Positions 39,151-49,179 of a stretch of DNA of 64,000 nt are shown here, in pieces (the first letter of the stretch is position 1; the number at the start of each line of letters is the position of its first letter). The position numbers and the translations under genes were made by a program. Location: NCBI GenBank assembly GCA_036245805.1, contig BTRK01000005.1, forward strand, positions 26,207,469 through 26,271,468, given 5' to 3'. Origin of the DNA: Pristionchus mayeri (taxonomy: Eukaryota > Nematoda > Chromadorea > Rhabditida > Neodiplogasteridae). Under the pieces are notes generated by a model. The model saw only the letters and a list, made by a program, of their open reading frames with translations, searched no databases and was not told the DNA's origin.

Positions 39151-41940
39151 ATGACCTCCTTATCATGCCACTATTTCAATATCCGTTCAGTCGTTAATAA
39201 GCTCGATGCTTTCCGCTCATTCCTCATGGCAACCCAACCTGATATCGTATTCCTAACTGAGACATGGCTATCAAGCAAGACCCCATCATCTCTCATTATC
39301 GGATCTCTACCGTACACCATTATTCGCTCTGATCGATCCTTCCGTGGTGGCGGAACCTGCATCATTCTTCGTGATTACCTCTCTTTCTCAGTATCCCTTC
39401 CCTCCACCGAACACGAGATTACCTGTATCGACCTTTTCCACTCGAGTGCATACATTAGATTATGTCTAGTCTATCGTCCTCCAAGCTATTCCATTTCCAA
39501 GACCGACTCCCTCATTAATTGCTTATCAGACATCGATGCATCGTCTCCACACCCCATCATTATTTCCAGTGATTTTAACTCAGATTCCCTTTGTACCATT
39601 CCTACTCCCGCTGATCGTCTATTTCGTGATTTCATTATCTCTGCTAATCTCTCTCATCTTCACATGTTTCCATCACGCGGCGTTAGATGTATCGATTGGG
39701 TCTTAGGTAACGATCCCACCGTAGTATCGGCCATTTCCGCTATTCCTCCCTTCCCTTCATGCGACCATTCTGGTCTCTCTTTCTCCCTTTCGTCTCCTCA
39801 ATCCCCACCTCAACCTCCCTTAATTCGAGACTTCTCTCGTGTCGATTATCCAGCTCTGTCCAACCACCTTCTATCTTTTGACTGGTTATCCTTATTTCGT
39901 GACTGTCCTGATATCGATTCCGTGTATAACCATTTCTCTTCTACAATTCATTCAGCTATTGACCTCTTTGTCCCCTACCGTACTCCTCGACCTCCCTCTC
40001 TATCATATCCAAACCACGTAAAGCGCCTAATTAAGCATCGTGATCAATTATTCGCTAAGATTCATATCCCGGCTGTTAGAACTCTTTTTGACCATTGTAG
40101 TAAGAAATTACTTTTCGAGATTGACAAATGGACTCGTTACTCTACCCGTAAGAAATTAGCTCGTTCTAAAGATTTGTATCGTCATATTTCTTCTCTCACA
40201 AAACCTAAGCTATCTATACCTGAATTAGTCTCATCTGATAATGAACCAGTTTACGATAGTTCTGCCAAGTCTAATTTACTTGCTTCTGAATTCGCTTCTC
40301 ATTTCACGTTAGATGATGGTCTTCTCCCCCCTCTCTCCTCCTTACCCATCTCTCCCTCGCTCTCTCTTTTCACCCTTTTCCCTCATGCAGTTTACAAAGC
40401 ATTACGCAAATTGTCTCCCTCTTGCTCTACAGGTTATGATGGCATTTCTCAGATCATTTTCTCGAAGTGTGCACATGCTCTATCCACCCCCTTAGCTGAT
40501 ATCTACAATCTCAGTCTCATTTCTGGGACTGTCCCATCAGCCTGGAAACATTCCCTTATTACCCCCATTCCTAAGCCGGGCAAAGATAGCAAACTACCCT
40601 CCTCATATAGACCCATCTCTATCATCTCTCCTGCTGCTAAGACCATGGAACGTCTCATCAAAGACCACCTCAATAGTCACCTTTCTCGCTTCAATATCCT
40701 CCCGTCCAATCAGCATGGTTTCCGCTCTGGTGCTAATGTTGTAACTAATTTATTGACTTGTCATAATGATTGGACAAATTCTCACTCTAAAAAGCTTATA
40801 ACTGATGTAGTTTACATTGACTTCACTCGTGCTTTTGATGTTGTTCCCTACCCTAAATTAATAGCTCGATTATCTCATTACGGTATCCATGGTAATCTGC
40901 TATTATGGATTCACTCCTTCCTTTCCAACCGCACTTTCTCCGTTCGTTTGCCCTCCGCCACTAGCGACCACTTCCCCATTCTCTCCGGAGTACCACAAGG
41001 CAGTGTCCTAGGACCTATTCTCTTCTCCATCTATCTAGCTGACCTTTCTCGTCTACTATCTAAATTTCACAACGTATCCGTTCATTGTTATGCTGATGAT
41101 GTTAAGTTGTATATCTCCTACAATAAGTCTACCAAATCTTCAATTACCTCCGAATTTCAATCTGCCCTGGATTGTCTCTTTGAATGGACCCAACTCAACC
41201 AATTGTCCCTATCTGCTTCTAAATGCTCTCATCTTCGTATTGGTTCCAAACAATCCTCCCCTCGCTACAATATTAATTCCATTCAGTTACCCCTCGTGAA
41301 TAATGTCCGTGATCTAGGTGTCCAAGTCCGCTCTGACCTCAAGAACTCTTGTTCTATTAAAACCCGTGCTCAGAAAGCCACTTCTAAGTTATTCCTGCTC
41401 CTTAAAGCCCTCCCATTCAACTGCCCCACCATCCTTCTTCGTAGTTACAAAGCATATGTCCTTCCCCTCCTTGACTTTGCATCCCCCTTTTGGAATCCAC
41501 ATTACATATCTGACATTGAGACTCTTGAAAAAGTTCAACATGTTTTCACCCGGCAAGTATTCTATCGTTGTTTCCCCTCCCCTTCCTATCCTCTTTCCCT
41601 ACCTTCTTATTCTGATCGCTTGAAAACTCTTGGCCTGCGCCCGCTTACTGAGAGGAGAGTCATAGGAGATCTTTGTATGACTCATATGATTATGACTGGT
41701 TCTAATATCGTCCCTCGTTCATCATTCTACGTCTACAAACCCCAGCGAGACCGTACCTCTTCCTTTGGTATTAACATTGAAATGACAACAAGCACCGCCA
41801 GATTCCACTCTTTCCCTGTTCGAACATCCCGATGGTATTCTCAACTTCCCGATGTCATTCGCACTGCCCCCAACATCCGAGTATTTAAGCGTCGATTGGA
41901 AAGCCACCCGATAGTCGTAGACCTTTCTCACCCTCAATGA
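39151..41940 (+). CDS. LINE ORF2: endonuclease and reverse transcriptase, intact, left copy
   Basis: 929 residues starting MTSLSCHYFNIRSVVNK. The start is accepted because FNIRSVVNK is the first endonuclease motif and lies 9 residues in. Further motifs: FLTETW, RGGGTCIIL, SSDFNSDS (the usual GDFN with Ser for Gly), CDHSGLSF; then reverse transcriptase YRPISIIS, QHGFRSGANV, VVYIDFTRAFDVV (Asp), SGVPQGSVLGPILF, CYADDVKLY (Asp pair) and LGVQV. No RNase H. No stop or frameshift, so it could be active. Differs from the right copy at three residues (Phe/Ser after DRS, Ser/Thr in MFP-RGV, Ser/Thr in DID-VYN). Confidence 0.93.
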   Translation: MTSLSCHYFNIRSVVNKLDAFRSFLMATQPDIVFLTETWLSSKTPSSLIIGSLPYTIIRSDRSFRGGGTCIILRDYLSFSVSLPSTEHEITCIDLFHSSAYIRLCLVYRPPSYSISKTDSLINCLSDIDASSPHPIIISSDFNSDSLCTIPTPADRLFRDFIISANLSHLHMFPSRGVRCIDWVLGNDPTVVSAISAIPPFPSCDHSGLSFSLSSPQSPPQPPLIRDFSRVDYPALSNHLLSFDWLSLFRDCPDIDSVYNHFSSTIHSAIDLFVPYRTPRPPSLSYPNHVKRLIKHRDQLFAKIHIPAVRTLFDHCSKKLLFEIDKWTRYSTRKKLARSKDLYRHISSLTKPKLSIPELVSSDNEPVYDSSAKSNLLASEFASHFTLDDGLLPPLSSLPISPSLSLFTLFPHAVYKALRKLSPSCSTGYDGISQIIFSKCAHALSTPLADIYNLSLISGTVPSAWKHSLITPIPKPGKDSKLPSSYRPISIISPAAKTMERLIKDHLNSHLSRFNILPSNQHGFRSGANVVTNLLTCHNDWTNSHSKKLITDVVYIDFTRAFDVVPYPKLIARLSHYGIHGNLLLWIHSFLSNRTFSVRLPSATSDHFPILSGVPQGSVLGPILFSIYLADLSRLLSKFHNVSVHCYADDVKLYISYNKSTKSSITSEFQSALDCLFEWTQLNQLSLSASKCSHLRIGSKQSSPRYNINSIQLPLVNNVRDLGVQVRSDLKNSCSIKTRAQKATSKLFLLLKALPFNCPTILLRSYKAYVLPLLDFASPFWNPHYISDIETLEKVQHVFTRQVFYRCFPSPSYPLSLPSYSDRLKTLGLRPLTERRVIGDLCMTHMIMTGSNIVPRSSFYVYKPQRDRTSSFGINIEMTTSTARFHSFPVRTSRWYSQLPDVIRTAPNIRVFKRRLESHPIVVDLSHPQ

Positions 41941-42039
41941 CTCAGGAGAGTCCCCCCCCCCCTCCCATCTGCAATCGTTAATTAATGTATTCACGGTATC
42001 GTCGCGCCTCGGGCGTAGATAAATTATTAATTATTATTA

Positions 42040-42248
42040 GGGACAATCATCTGCAAATTAAAAAGCTTAAAACCGGGAAAAGGTTGTGCAGGGAGCGCTG
42101 TTTCCCAAGCACCGCGAATTTAAATCTATGAATCTTTTTAAAAAATCAGTTACCGAATTCTAGGGGATGCAGTTCTCCAATTTTTACAGCGAATAAAGAG
42201 TTATTCATGAGAAAAATATATTTAAAAAATAGGAAAAAAATATGACAG
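42040..42248. repeat. Flanking repeat, right-hand direct copy
   Basis: Direct copy of 38015-38228, following the LINE 3' end. Confidence 0.8.
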
Positions 42249-42511
42249 CGAAAAAATTCTGTAGGCACTTGTATTTCGCCACATTCAGTTTAAATTAGCT
42301 AGAAATCGTTTCAGGGGGTGCCGCCCTCCAAATCTGAGTTGGAATACTCTACGTACCCGATTAGTTTATTCAACAAAAAATTAGCAAACTTTATGTCAGC
42401 GAAACATTGCAATACAAGCTTGAACTTTTAGAAGATGATGGACGCCGCAGCTAATATTTAAGCGATATTTATGTTTTCTTTCATTTTATACGATTGAATA
42501 TCACCCGATTG

Positions 42512-43246
42512 AACATACTATGTATTCAAAAGGTATATTAATAATTTAATTAAATTTAGCACACAGAGATGCACGAGGCTACAGTATACCATTATCAATC
42601 GAGCTCAATGATTAGAAGCACATACGTCCCAGAATATAAAATATGATCAATTATTTACCTAATTTAACAGTTCTATGTAATGCAATAAAAGAAAACATGA
42701 TATATTCAATGTGAAATTTCGAAATATTGTCCCGCTGAACTGACATGACCCAGCAAACCTCTGGAGAGCTTGCACTACACCACGATGGGCGGAGCTTAGA
42801 GAAATAGGCTCATACTCATTGAAAATGAAATATATTATAATTCTAGTGACGCTATTCTCTTTCCGCACCATCGATAACCCCGTCCCATATAATAAAAGAA
42901 TTTTAGAAAAATTTTGAAATTTTGAGTGGATGACCCTATAATAATTATTATACAGTACAGTCTGGTCAGATCCCTACATGAAAACGGGACTCCCCGGGAG
43001 TCCCCGGATGTCCCCCGTGTCCCCCCGCCATTTTGCGGCTCGGGCAGAAAAAGAACTAATTCGAATTTTTGGTTTTCAGACTCAGGAGGTCATTCCCGAT
43101 CGATTGGCATATAATTCATAAATTAATAAATTTGCGATAAATCGTAGTTTAATTTTGAAAATCAAGGATAATTAATCGGAAACGAAGAACTACGGTAGTT
43201 AATTTGCGCATTCGCCGGTCCAGCTCTGGATCCATCTAGCTCGGGT
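42512..43246. other. Spacer of the giant palindrome
   Basis: Unique 735 bp with no gene. Contains a short GC block with GGGACTCCCCGGGAGTCCCC (a small palindrome) at ~42983-43002. Confidence 0.7.
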
Positions 43247-43808
43247 GATATTCAATCGTATAAAATGAAAGAAAACATAAATATCGCTTAAATATTAGCT
43301 GCGGCGTCCATCATCTTCTAAAAGTTCAAGCTTGTATTGCAATGTTTCGCTGACATAAAGTTTGCTAATTTTTTGTTGAATAAACTAATCGGGTACGTAG
43401 AGTATTCCAACTCAGATTTGGAGGGCGGCACCCCCTGAAACGATTTCTAGCTAATTTAAACTGAATTTGGCGAAATACAAGTGCCTACAGAATTTTTTCG
43501 CTGTCATATTTTTTTCCTATTTTTTAAATATATTTTTCTCATGAATAACTCTTTATTCGCTGTAAAAATTGGAGAACTGCATCCCCTAGAATTCGGTAAC
43601 TGATTTTTTTAAAAAATTCATAGATTTAAATTCGCGGTGCTTGGGAAACAGCGCTCCCTGCACAACCTTTTCCCGGTTTTAAGCTTTTTAATTTGCAGAT
43701 GATTGTCCCTAATAATAATTAATAATTTATCTACGCCCGAGGCGCGACGATACCGTGAATACATTAATTAACGATTGCAGATGGGAGGGGGGGGGGGACT
43801 CTCCTGAG

Positions 43809-46598
43809 TCATTGAGGGTGAGAAAGGTCTACGACTATCGGGTGGCTTTCCAATCGACGCTTAAATACTCGGATGTTGGGGGCAGTGCGAATGACATCGG
43901 GAAGTTGAGAATACCATCGGGATGTTCGAACAGGGAAAGAGTGGAATCTGGCGGTGCTTGTTGTCATTTCAATGTTAATACCAAAGGAAGAGGTACGGTC
44001 TCGCTGGGGTTTGTAGACGTAGAATGATGAACGAGGGACGATATTAGAACCAGTCATAATCATATGAGTCATACAAAGATCTCCTATGACTCTCCTCTCA
44101 GTAAGCGGGCGCAGGCCAAGAGTTTTCAAGCGATCAGAATAAGAAGGTAGGGAAAGAGGATAGGAAGGGGAGGGGAAACAACGATAGAATACTTGCCGGG
44201 TGAAAACATGTTGAACTTTTTCAAGAGTCTCAATGTCAGATATGTAATGTGGATTCCAAAAGGGGGATGCAAAGTCAAGGAGGGGAAGGACATATGCTTT
44301 GTAACTACGAAGAAGGATGGTGGGGCAGTTGAATGGGAGGGCTTTAAGGAGCAGGAATAACTTAGAAGTGGCTTTCTGAGCACGGGTTTTAATAGAACAA
44401 GAGTTCTTGAGGTCAGAGCGGACTTGGACACCTAGATCACGGACATTATTCACGAGGGGTAACTGAATGGAATTAATATTGTAGCGAGGGGAGGATTGTT
44501 TGGAACCAATACGAAGATGAGAGCATTTAGAAGCAGATAGGGACAATTGGTTGAGTTGGGTCCATTCAAAGAGACAATCCAGGGCAGATTGAAATTCGGA
44601 GGTAATTGAAGATTTGGTAGACTTATTGTAGGAGATATACAACTTAACATCATCAGCATAACAATGAACGGATACGTTGTGAAATTTAGATAGTAGACGA
44701 GAAAGGTCAGCTAGATAGATGGAGAAGAGAATAGGTCCTAGGACACTGCCTTGTGGTACTCCGGAGAGAATGGGGAAGTGGTCGCTAGTGGCGGAGGGCA
44801 AACGAACGGAGAAAGTGCGGTTGGAAAGGAAGGAGTGAATCCATAATAGCAGATTACCATGGATACCGTAATGAGATAATCGAGCTATTAATTTAGGGTA
44901 GGGAACAACATCAAAAGCACGAGTGAAGTCAATGTAAACTACATCAGTTATAAGCTTTTTAGAGTGAGAATTTGTCCAATCATTATGACAAGTCAATAAA
45001 TTAGTTACAACATTAGCACCAGAGCGGAAACCATGCTGATTGGACGGGAGGATATTGAAGCGAGAAAGATGACTATTGAGGTGGTCTTTGATGAGACGTT
45101 CCATGGTCTTAGCAGCAGGAGAGATGATAGAGATGGGTCTATATGAGGAGGGTAGTTTGCTATCTTTGCCCGGCTTAGGAATGGGGGTAATAAGGGAATG
45201 TTTCCAGGCTGATGGGACAGTCCCAGAAATGAGACTGAGATTGTAGATATCAGCTAAGGGGGTGGATAGAGCATGTGCACACTTCGAGAAAATGATCTGA
45301 GAAATGCCATCATAACCTGTAGAGCAAGAGGGAGACAATTTGCGTAATGCTTTGTAAACTGCATGAGGGAAAAGGGTGAAAAGAGAGAGCGAGGGAGAGA
45401 TGGGTAAGGAGGAGAGAGGGGGGAGAAGACCATCATCTAACGTGAAATGAGAAGCGAATTCAGAAGCAAGTAAATTAGACTTGGCAGAACTATCGTAAAC
45501 TGGTTCATTATCAGATGAGACTAATTCAGGTATAGATAGCTTAGGTTTTGTGAGAGAAGAAATATGACGATACAAATCTTTAGAACGAGCTAATTTCTTA
45601 CGGGTAGAGTAACGAGTCCATTTGTCAATCTCGAAAAGTAATTTCTTACTACAATGGTCAAAAAGAGTTCTAACAGCCGGGATATGAATCTTAGCGAATA
45701 ATTGATCACGATGCTTAATTAGGCGCTTTACGTGGTTTGGATATGATAGAGAGGGAGGTCGAGGAGTACGGTAGGGGACAAAGAGGTCAATAGCTGAATG
45801 AATTGTAGAAGAGAAATGGTTATACACGGTATCGATATCAGGACAGTCACGAAATAAGGATAACCAGTCAAAAGATAGAAGGTGGTTGGACAGAGCTGGA
45901 TAATCGACACGAGAGAAGTCTCGAATTAAGGGAGGTTGAGGTGGGGATTGAGGAGACGAAAGGGAGAAAGAGAGACCAGAATGGTCGCATGAAGGGAAGG
46001 GAGGAATAGCGGAAATGGCCGATACTACGGTGGGATCGTTACCTAAGACCCAATCGATACATCTAACGCCGCGTGTTGGAAACATGTGAAGATGAGAGAG
46101 ATTAGCAGAGATAATGAAATCACGAAATAGACGATCAGCGGGAGTAGGAATGGTACAAAGGGAATCTGAGTTAAAATCACTGGAAATAATGATGGGGTGT
46201 GGAGACGATGCATCGATGTCTGATAAGCAATTAATGAGGGAGTCGGTCTTGGAAATGGAATAGCTTGGAGGACGATAGACTAGACATAATCTAATGTATG
46301 CACTCGAGTGGAAAAGGTCGATACAGGTAATCTCGTGTTCGGTGGAGGGAAGGGATACTGAGAAAGAGAGGTAATCACGAAGAATGATGCAGGTTCCGCC
46401 ACCACGGGAGGATCGATCAGAGCGAATAATGGTGTACGGTAGAGATCCGATAATGAGAGATGATGGGGTCTTGCTTGATAGCCATGTCTCAGTTAGGAAT
46501 ACGATATCAGGTTGGGTTGCCATGAGGAATGAGCGGAAAGCATCGAGCTTATTAACGACTGAACGGATATTGAAATAGTGGCATGATAAGGAGGTCAT
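43809..46598 (-). CDS. LINE ORF2: endonuclease and reverse transcriptase, intact, right copy
   Basis: 929 residues, three differences from the left copy, all catalytic motifs retained (LTETW, SSDFN, CDHS, DFTRAFD, GVPQGSVLG, YADD). Together with the complete ORF1 upstream, this is the most likely active LINE in the window. Confidence 0.93.
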   Translation of the reverse strand: MTSLSCHYFNIRSVVNKLDAFRSFLMATQPDIVFLTETWLSSKTPSSLIIGSLPYTIIRSDRSSRGGGTCIILRDYLSFSVSLPSTEHEITCIDLFHSSAYIRLCLVYRPPSYSISKTDSLINCLSDIDASSPHPIIISSDFNSDSLCTIPTPADRLFRDFIISANLSHLHMFPTRGVRCIDWVLGNDPTVVSAISAIPPFPSCDHSGLSFSLSSPQSPPQPPLIRDFSRVDYPALSNHLLSFDWLSLFRDCPDIDTVYNHFSSTIHSAIDLFVPYRTPRPPSLSYPNHVKRLIKHRDQLFAKIHIPAVRTLFDHCSKKLLFEIDKWTRYSTRKKLARSKDLYRHISSLTKPKLSIPELVSSDNEPVYDSSAKSNLLASEFASHFTLDDGLLPPLSSLPISPSLSLFTLFPHAVYKALRKLSPSCSTGYDGISQIIFSKCAHALSTPLADIYNLSLISGTVPSAWKHSLITPIPKPGKDSKLPSSYRPISIISPAAKTMERLIKDHLNSHLSRFNILPSNQHGFRSGANVVTNLLTCHNDWTNSHSKKLITDVVYIDFTRAFDVVPYPKLIARLSHYGIHGNLLLWIHSFLSNRTFSVRLPSATSDHFPILSGVPQGSVLGPILFSIYLADLSRLLSKFHNVSVHCYADDVKLYISYNKSTKSSITSEFQSALDCLFEWTQLNQLSLSASKCSHLRIGSKQSSPRYNINSIQLPLVNNVRDLGVQVRSDLKNSCSIKTRAQKATSKLFLLLKALPFNCPTILLRSYKAYVLPLLDFASPFWNPHYISDIETLEKVQHVFTRQVFYRCFPSPSYPLSLPSYSDRLKTLGLRPLTERRVIGDLCMTHMIMTGSNIVPRSSFYVYKPQRDRTSSFGINIEMTTSTARFHSFPVRTSRWYSQLPDVIRTAPNIRVFKRRLESHPIVVDLSHPQ

Positions 46599-46615
46599 CG
46601 CTGGCTCGGGCTATG

Positions 46616-47242
46616 CTAGTTTAAAGGAGGGGCGACTGAGTTGGGAGTAGTAGAGATGGGAGTAGTGGGAGCAGAATCGAGGAGGGAAGGAATTTTGGGG
46701 AAGAGGGACTGAGTGGTGGCGGAGGGAACGAGAGTGGGGTGGGCGGTGCGAGACTTATCGTAGTTCTGGGAGCGAGGGTGGCGGAGTGACTTCTTCATTG
46801 CTTCAAGTTGTGACTTCTCGATGAGAGAGCCAGCGTAGATCATCATGTCCTTTCCGTCTGCTATCATCGACCGTTTCTTCACTCGCAATTGGTAGGCGGC
46901 TTCACGCTCAGCCTTGGTCATAGAGGGGCGAACATACACATTAGGGAAGTTGGCCGTAACGGTGCGGGAATGGGACAGGAAGGAGATCTGGGCAGAGCGG
47001 GAATGGAACATTACTTTGAGAAGGCGGGGGCGGTTATCCCTTCTTTCACCCATTCGGAAAACAGCAGCCGGTCTATGCTCCAGCTCAGCGAGGTCTAGCA
47101 TGTCGATGACTCTGGCAGTGTCATCCGACAATCTCTCACTGGCCTTCGTCGCAGTAGACTCAGGGAGCCCTTGAACCACCACCGAGCGAATCCTCTTGTC
47201 CCTCTCAATGGCATCATCGATCGAGGTGGTCGATCTAGCCAT
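46616..47242 (-). CDS. LINE ORF1, right copy (208 residues)
   Basis: Starts MARSTTSIDDAIERDKRIR at an ATG. The RRM-like core SVVVQGLPES … AVFRMGERRDNRPRLLKVMF … NVYVRPSMTKAEREAA is followed by LRVKKRSMIADGKDMMIYAG and a Ser/Thr/Pro tail. RNA-binding chaperone of the LINE particle by analogy. No coiled coil is seen ahead of the RRM, unlike ORF1 of the LINE at 7697, so this one may also lack an N-terminal part. Confidence 0.82.
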   Translation of the reverse strand: MARSTTSIDDAIERDKRIRSVVVQGLPESTATKASERLSDDTARVIDMLDLAELEHRPAAVFRMGERRDNRPRLLKVMFHSRSAQISFLSHSRTVTANFPNVYVRPSMTKAEREAAYQLRVKKRSMIADGKDMMIYAGSLIEKSQLEAMKKSLRHPRSQNYDKSRTAHPTLVPSATTQSLFPKIPSLLDSAPTTPISTTPNSVAPPLN

Positions 47243-47270
47243 TAGCTCTCAATAATTGTGCTTTTCTCAT

Positions 47271-49083
47271 TGAATTCTGATTCTTTAGCACATGCAACCA
47301 TTTTCCAAACATAAAACTCATTGAAATTCGCATAATCTAACTCAAAAACGGTTTGTTTACATTTCCGCAGCAAACGATTTTCCATATTTGAGCATCAAAA
47401 ATCGGGGCATCGAAGCATTGGTGGAGGTCTTCGCGACCGATTCCTATTCATGGCTGTCCATAATATATAATTTGTGCAGTCAAAACGCGTAATGAATTAG
47501 GAATGGTGAGTTAGCAGCAGGGGAATTTACGATTTCAGTGGTGAAAATCGTGATTTTTGAAACATGAAAATGCATTTGTAACGCTGTGGAAACTATTGAT
47601 ATATGTTATATAAGACCACATATGAATCATTTTGACGATTTGGAAGTGTATCACTACTAAACAGTGAAGAATAATCAGTCGGAACCTGAAAAAATCGGCG
47701 AGATTCGTCATTTCGAGCGATATTTTCAGTTCTTGGGCACTGAAAATATGGCGATTTCATAAGTTATTCAAATTCTACGATACATTTGGCACAAAATATG
47801 TCGGAACTGGAGGGTGGACGTGCCTTTGAGAGGGGTAGTTCCGGCTATGTAGGTGCAATTGAGCGAACAATTGCACATTTTGATCGATTTCATGCTTCCA
47901 GAAAGCTTATTTTCGACGAAAAGGTAGTTTATTATATAGCTTTCGATGCTCTTTCGAATGATCTATAGCACGAGGTCGAAATCGAAAATTTAAAATTATC
48001 GATTTTTGTAGGTCAAAATCGATATTTTGGCTTCAACTCTCGTTTGAATGATTATTGGTCCCTAGTGGTCATACTCTGAAAATTTGAGCTCCGGACGATC
48101 ATTTTGCCGGAGTTGTGCCACTACCTCACCCTTTCACTGCGTTCTTACGGAGAACGCGTTTTAAATCAGACGAGAACCTTTGCTATAGATCAGACGTGAA
48201 CCTTTGCTATCGCCACTTTCCACCCTTATCATGGGCGGACATTTCAGGGAAAAAGTATGGAAATTTCATTTTTCGACAAACCGTGACCCCTCACCATACT
48301 CTCGTGGACGATCTCTTAATCTTTCAGCTCAAAAATTTTAATCCTTATTTTAGCCCAACGTAATACATGCCATGCGAAGGAGCATGAACTATTGTGCCAA
48401 AATCTTTGTGTACAAGTATTTCGAACTGTTTATGTTAGAAAAATTAAAGGAAAAATATTTCGTCATAAATTATCCCCAGTGTTTTATAATTTATTATTGT
48501 TGTGGGCACGTCGACGAATGTGCCCCCCCCCCAAAACATGTTTGCCTGTAAATACTCTTTTGCCAAGGCTTGTTCCGAAGTTCTTTTCCATATTTAAAAA
48601 GTTTAAATTGTATTTGTTGTTCATAGATAATTAAGCATTGCAGAAATAGTATTTTATCAAACTTATTCACTACGTCTCGTTAAATATGCCTATAGGAAAT
48701 ATATCACGAATGGCATAAAAGGAGAACGAGAAAACACTAAATTTAAAATGAAGAATGCAATGTATAAAAAGCAAATTAAAATGTACAATGAATCTTAGCA
48801 ATCATTTCTAATTTGAGAACGGTCTGACAAAATCTCACGTACATCAATATCTCGTATGGTAAAAAAATTAACGCGAGTAATATCAGCTAAGTGATCTGAT
48901 GATTAGTATCGTGAGCTAAATATTGCAATGGTTATGAAAAGACGAGAATTCCCGTAATAATAATCGAGCAAAGAACACATGTATGGTAAAAATGTCCTAG
49001 ATGAGATGAGTAAATAATATTGTAAGAATAGTTTAATTCGAGGTGTGGAGGTGAGGAATGGATGGGGTAGGTACGAGTGATTC
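47271..49083. other. Intergenic DNA between the LINE palindrome and the hexokinase 3' end
   Basis: No gene is recognised. A C9 run at 48524-48532 and AT-rich DNA. ATTAAA on the minus strand at 49032-49037, ~47 nt after the hexokinase stop, may be its polyadenylation signal. Confidence 0.5.
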
Positions 49084-49179
49084 TCATTTCTCTCCCCTCT
49101 CTCTCTTGACTCGACTCGCTACTGCTGCCACTAGAGCAGCCCCTCTTCCACTTCCATCCTCCGACAACATCAACTGGTA
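49084..49179 (-). CDS. Hexokinase exon 13 (C-terminus)
   Basis: [20 protein letters not shown] … RERGEK and TGA at 49084-49086. Confidence 0.95.
   Translation of the reverse strand, partial: YQLMLSEDGSGRGAALVAAVASRVKRERGEK

Larger units (their letters stand above)
38521..42039 (+). mobile_element. CR1/Jockey-type LINE, left copy of an inverted pair
   Basis: ORF1 (5' end replaced by the RT fragment), ORF2 intact, then a 3' UTR ending GCGCCTCGGGCGTAGATAAA and short ATT repeats. Opposed to an almost identical copy at 43710-47270. Confidence 0.92.
38526..47224. repeat. Giant inverted repeat, ~3.98 kb arms, 735 bp spacer
   Basis: 38526-42511 and 43247-47224 are reverse complements with only a handful of differences. 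Five are visible in the predicted proteins. The arms contain a full LINE plus ~470 bp of 3' flanking DNA. The spacer (42512-43246) is unique. Confidence 0.93.
43710..47270 (-). mobile_element. CR1/Jockey-type LINE, right copy of the inverted pair
   Basis: Same LINE as 38521-42039 in opposite orientation. Its 5' end is native rather than chimeric: ORF1 starts with an ATG at 47242. The exact 5' limit is not visible. Confidence 0.92.

Noticed and set aside
43755..44027. 90-residue frame identical on both arms (also 41722-41994)
   Set aside because: Antisense shadow of the LINE ORF2 C-terminus and 3' UTR; duplicated only because the LINE is.
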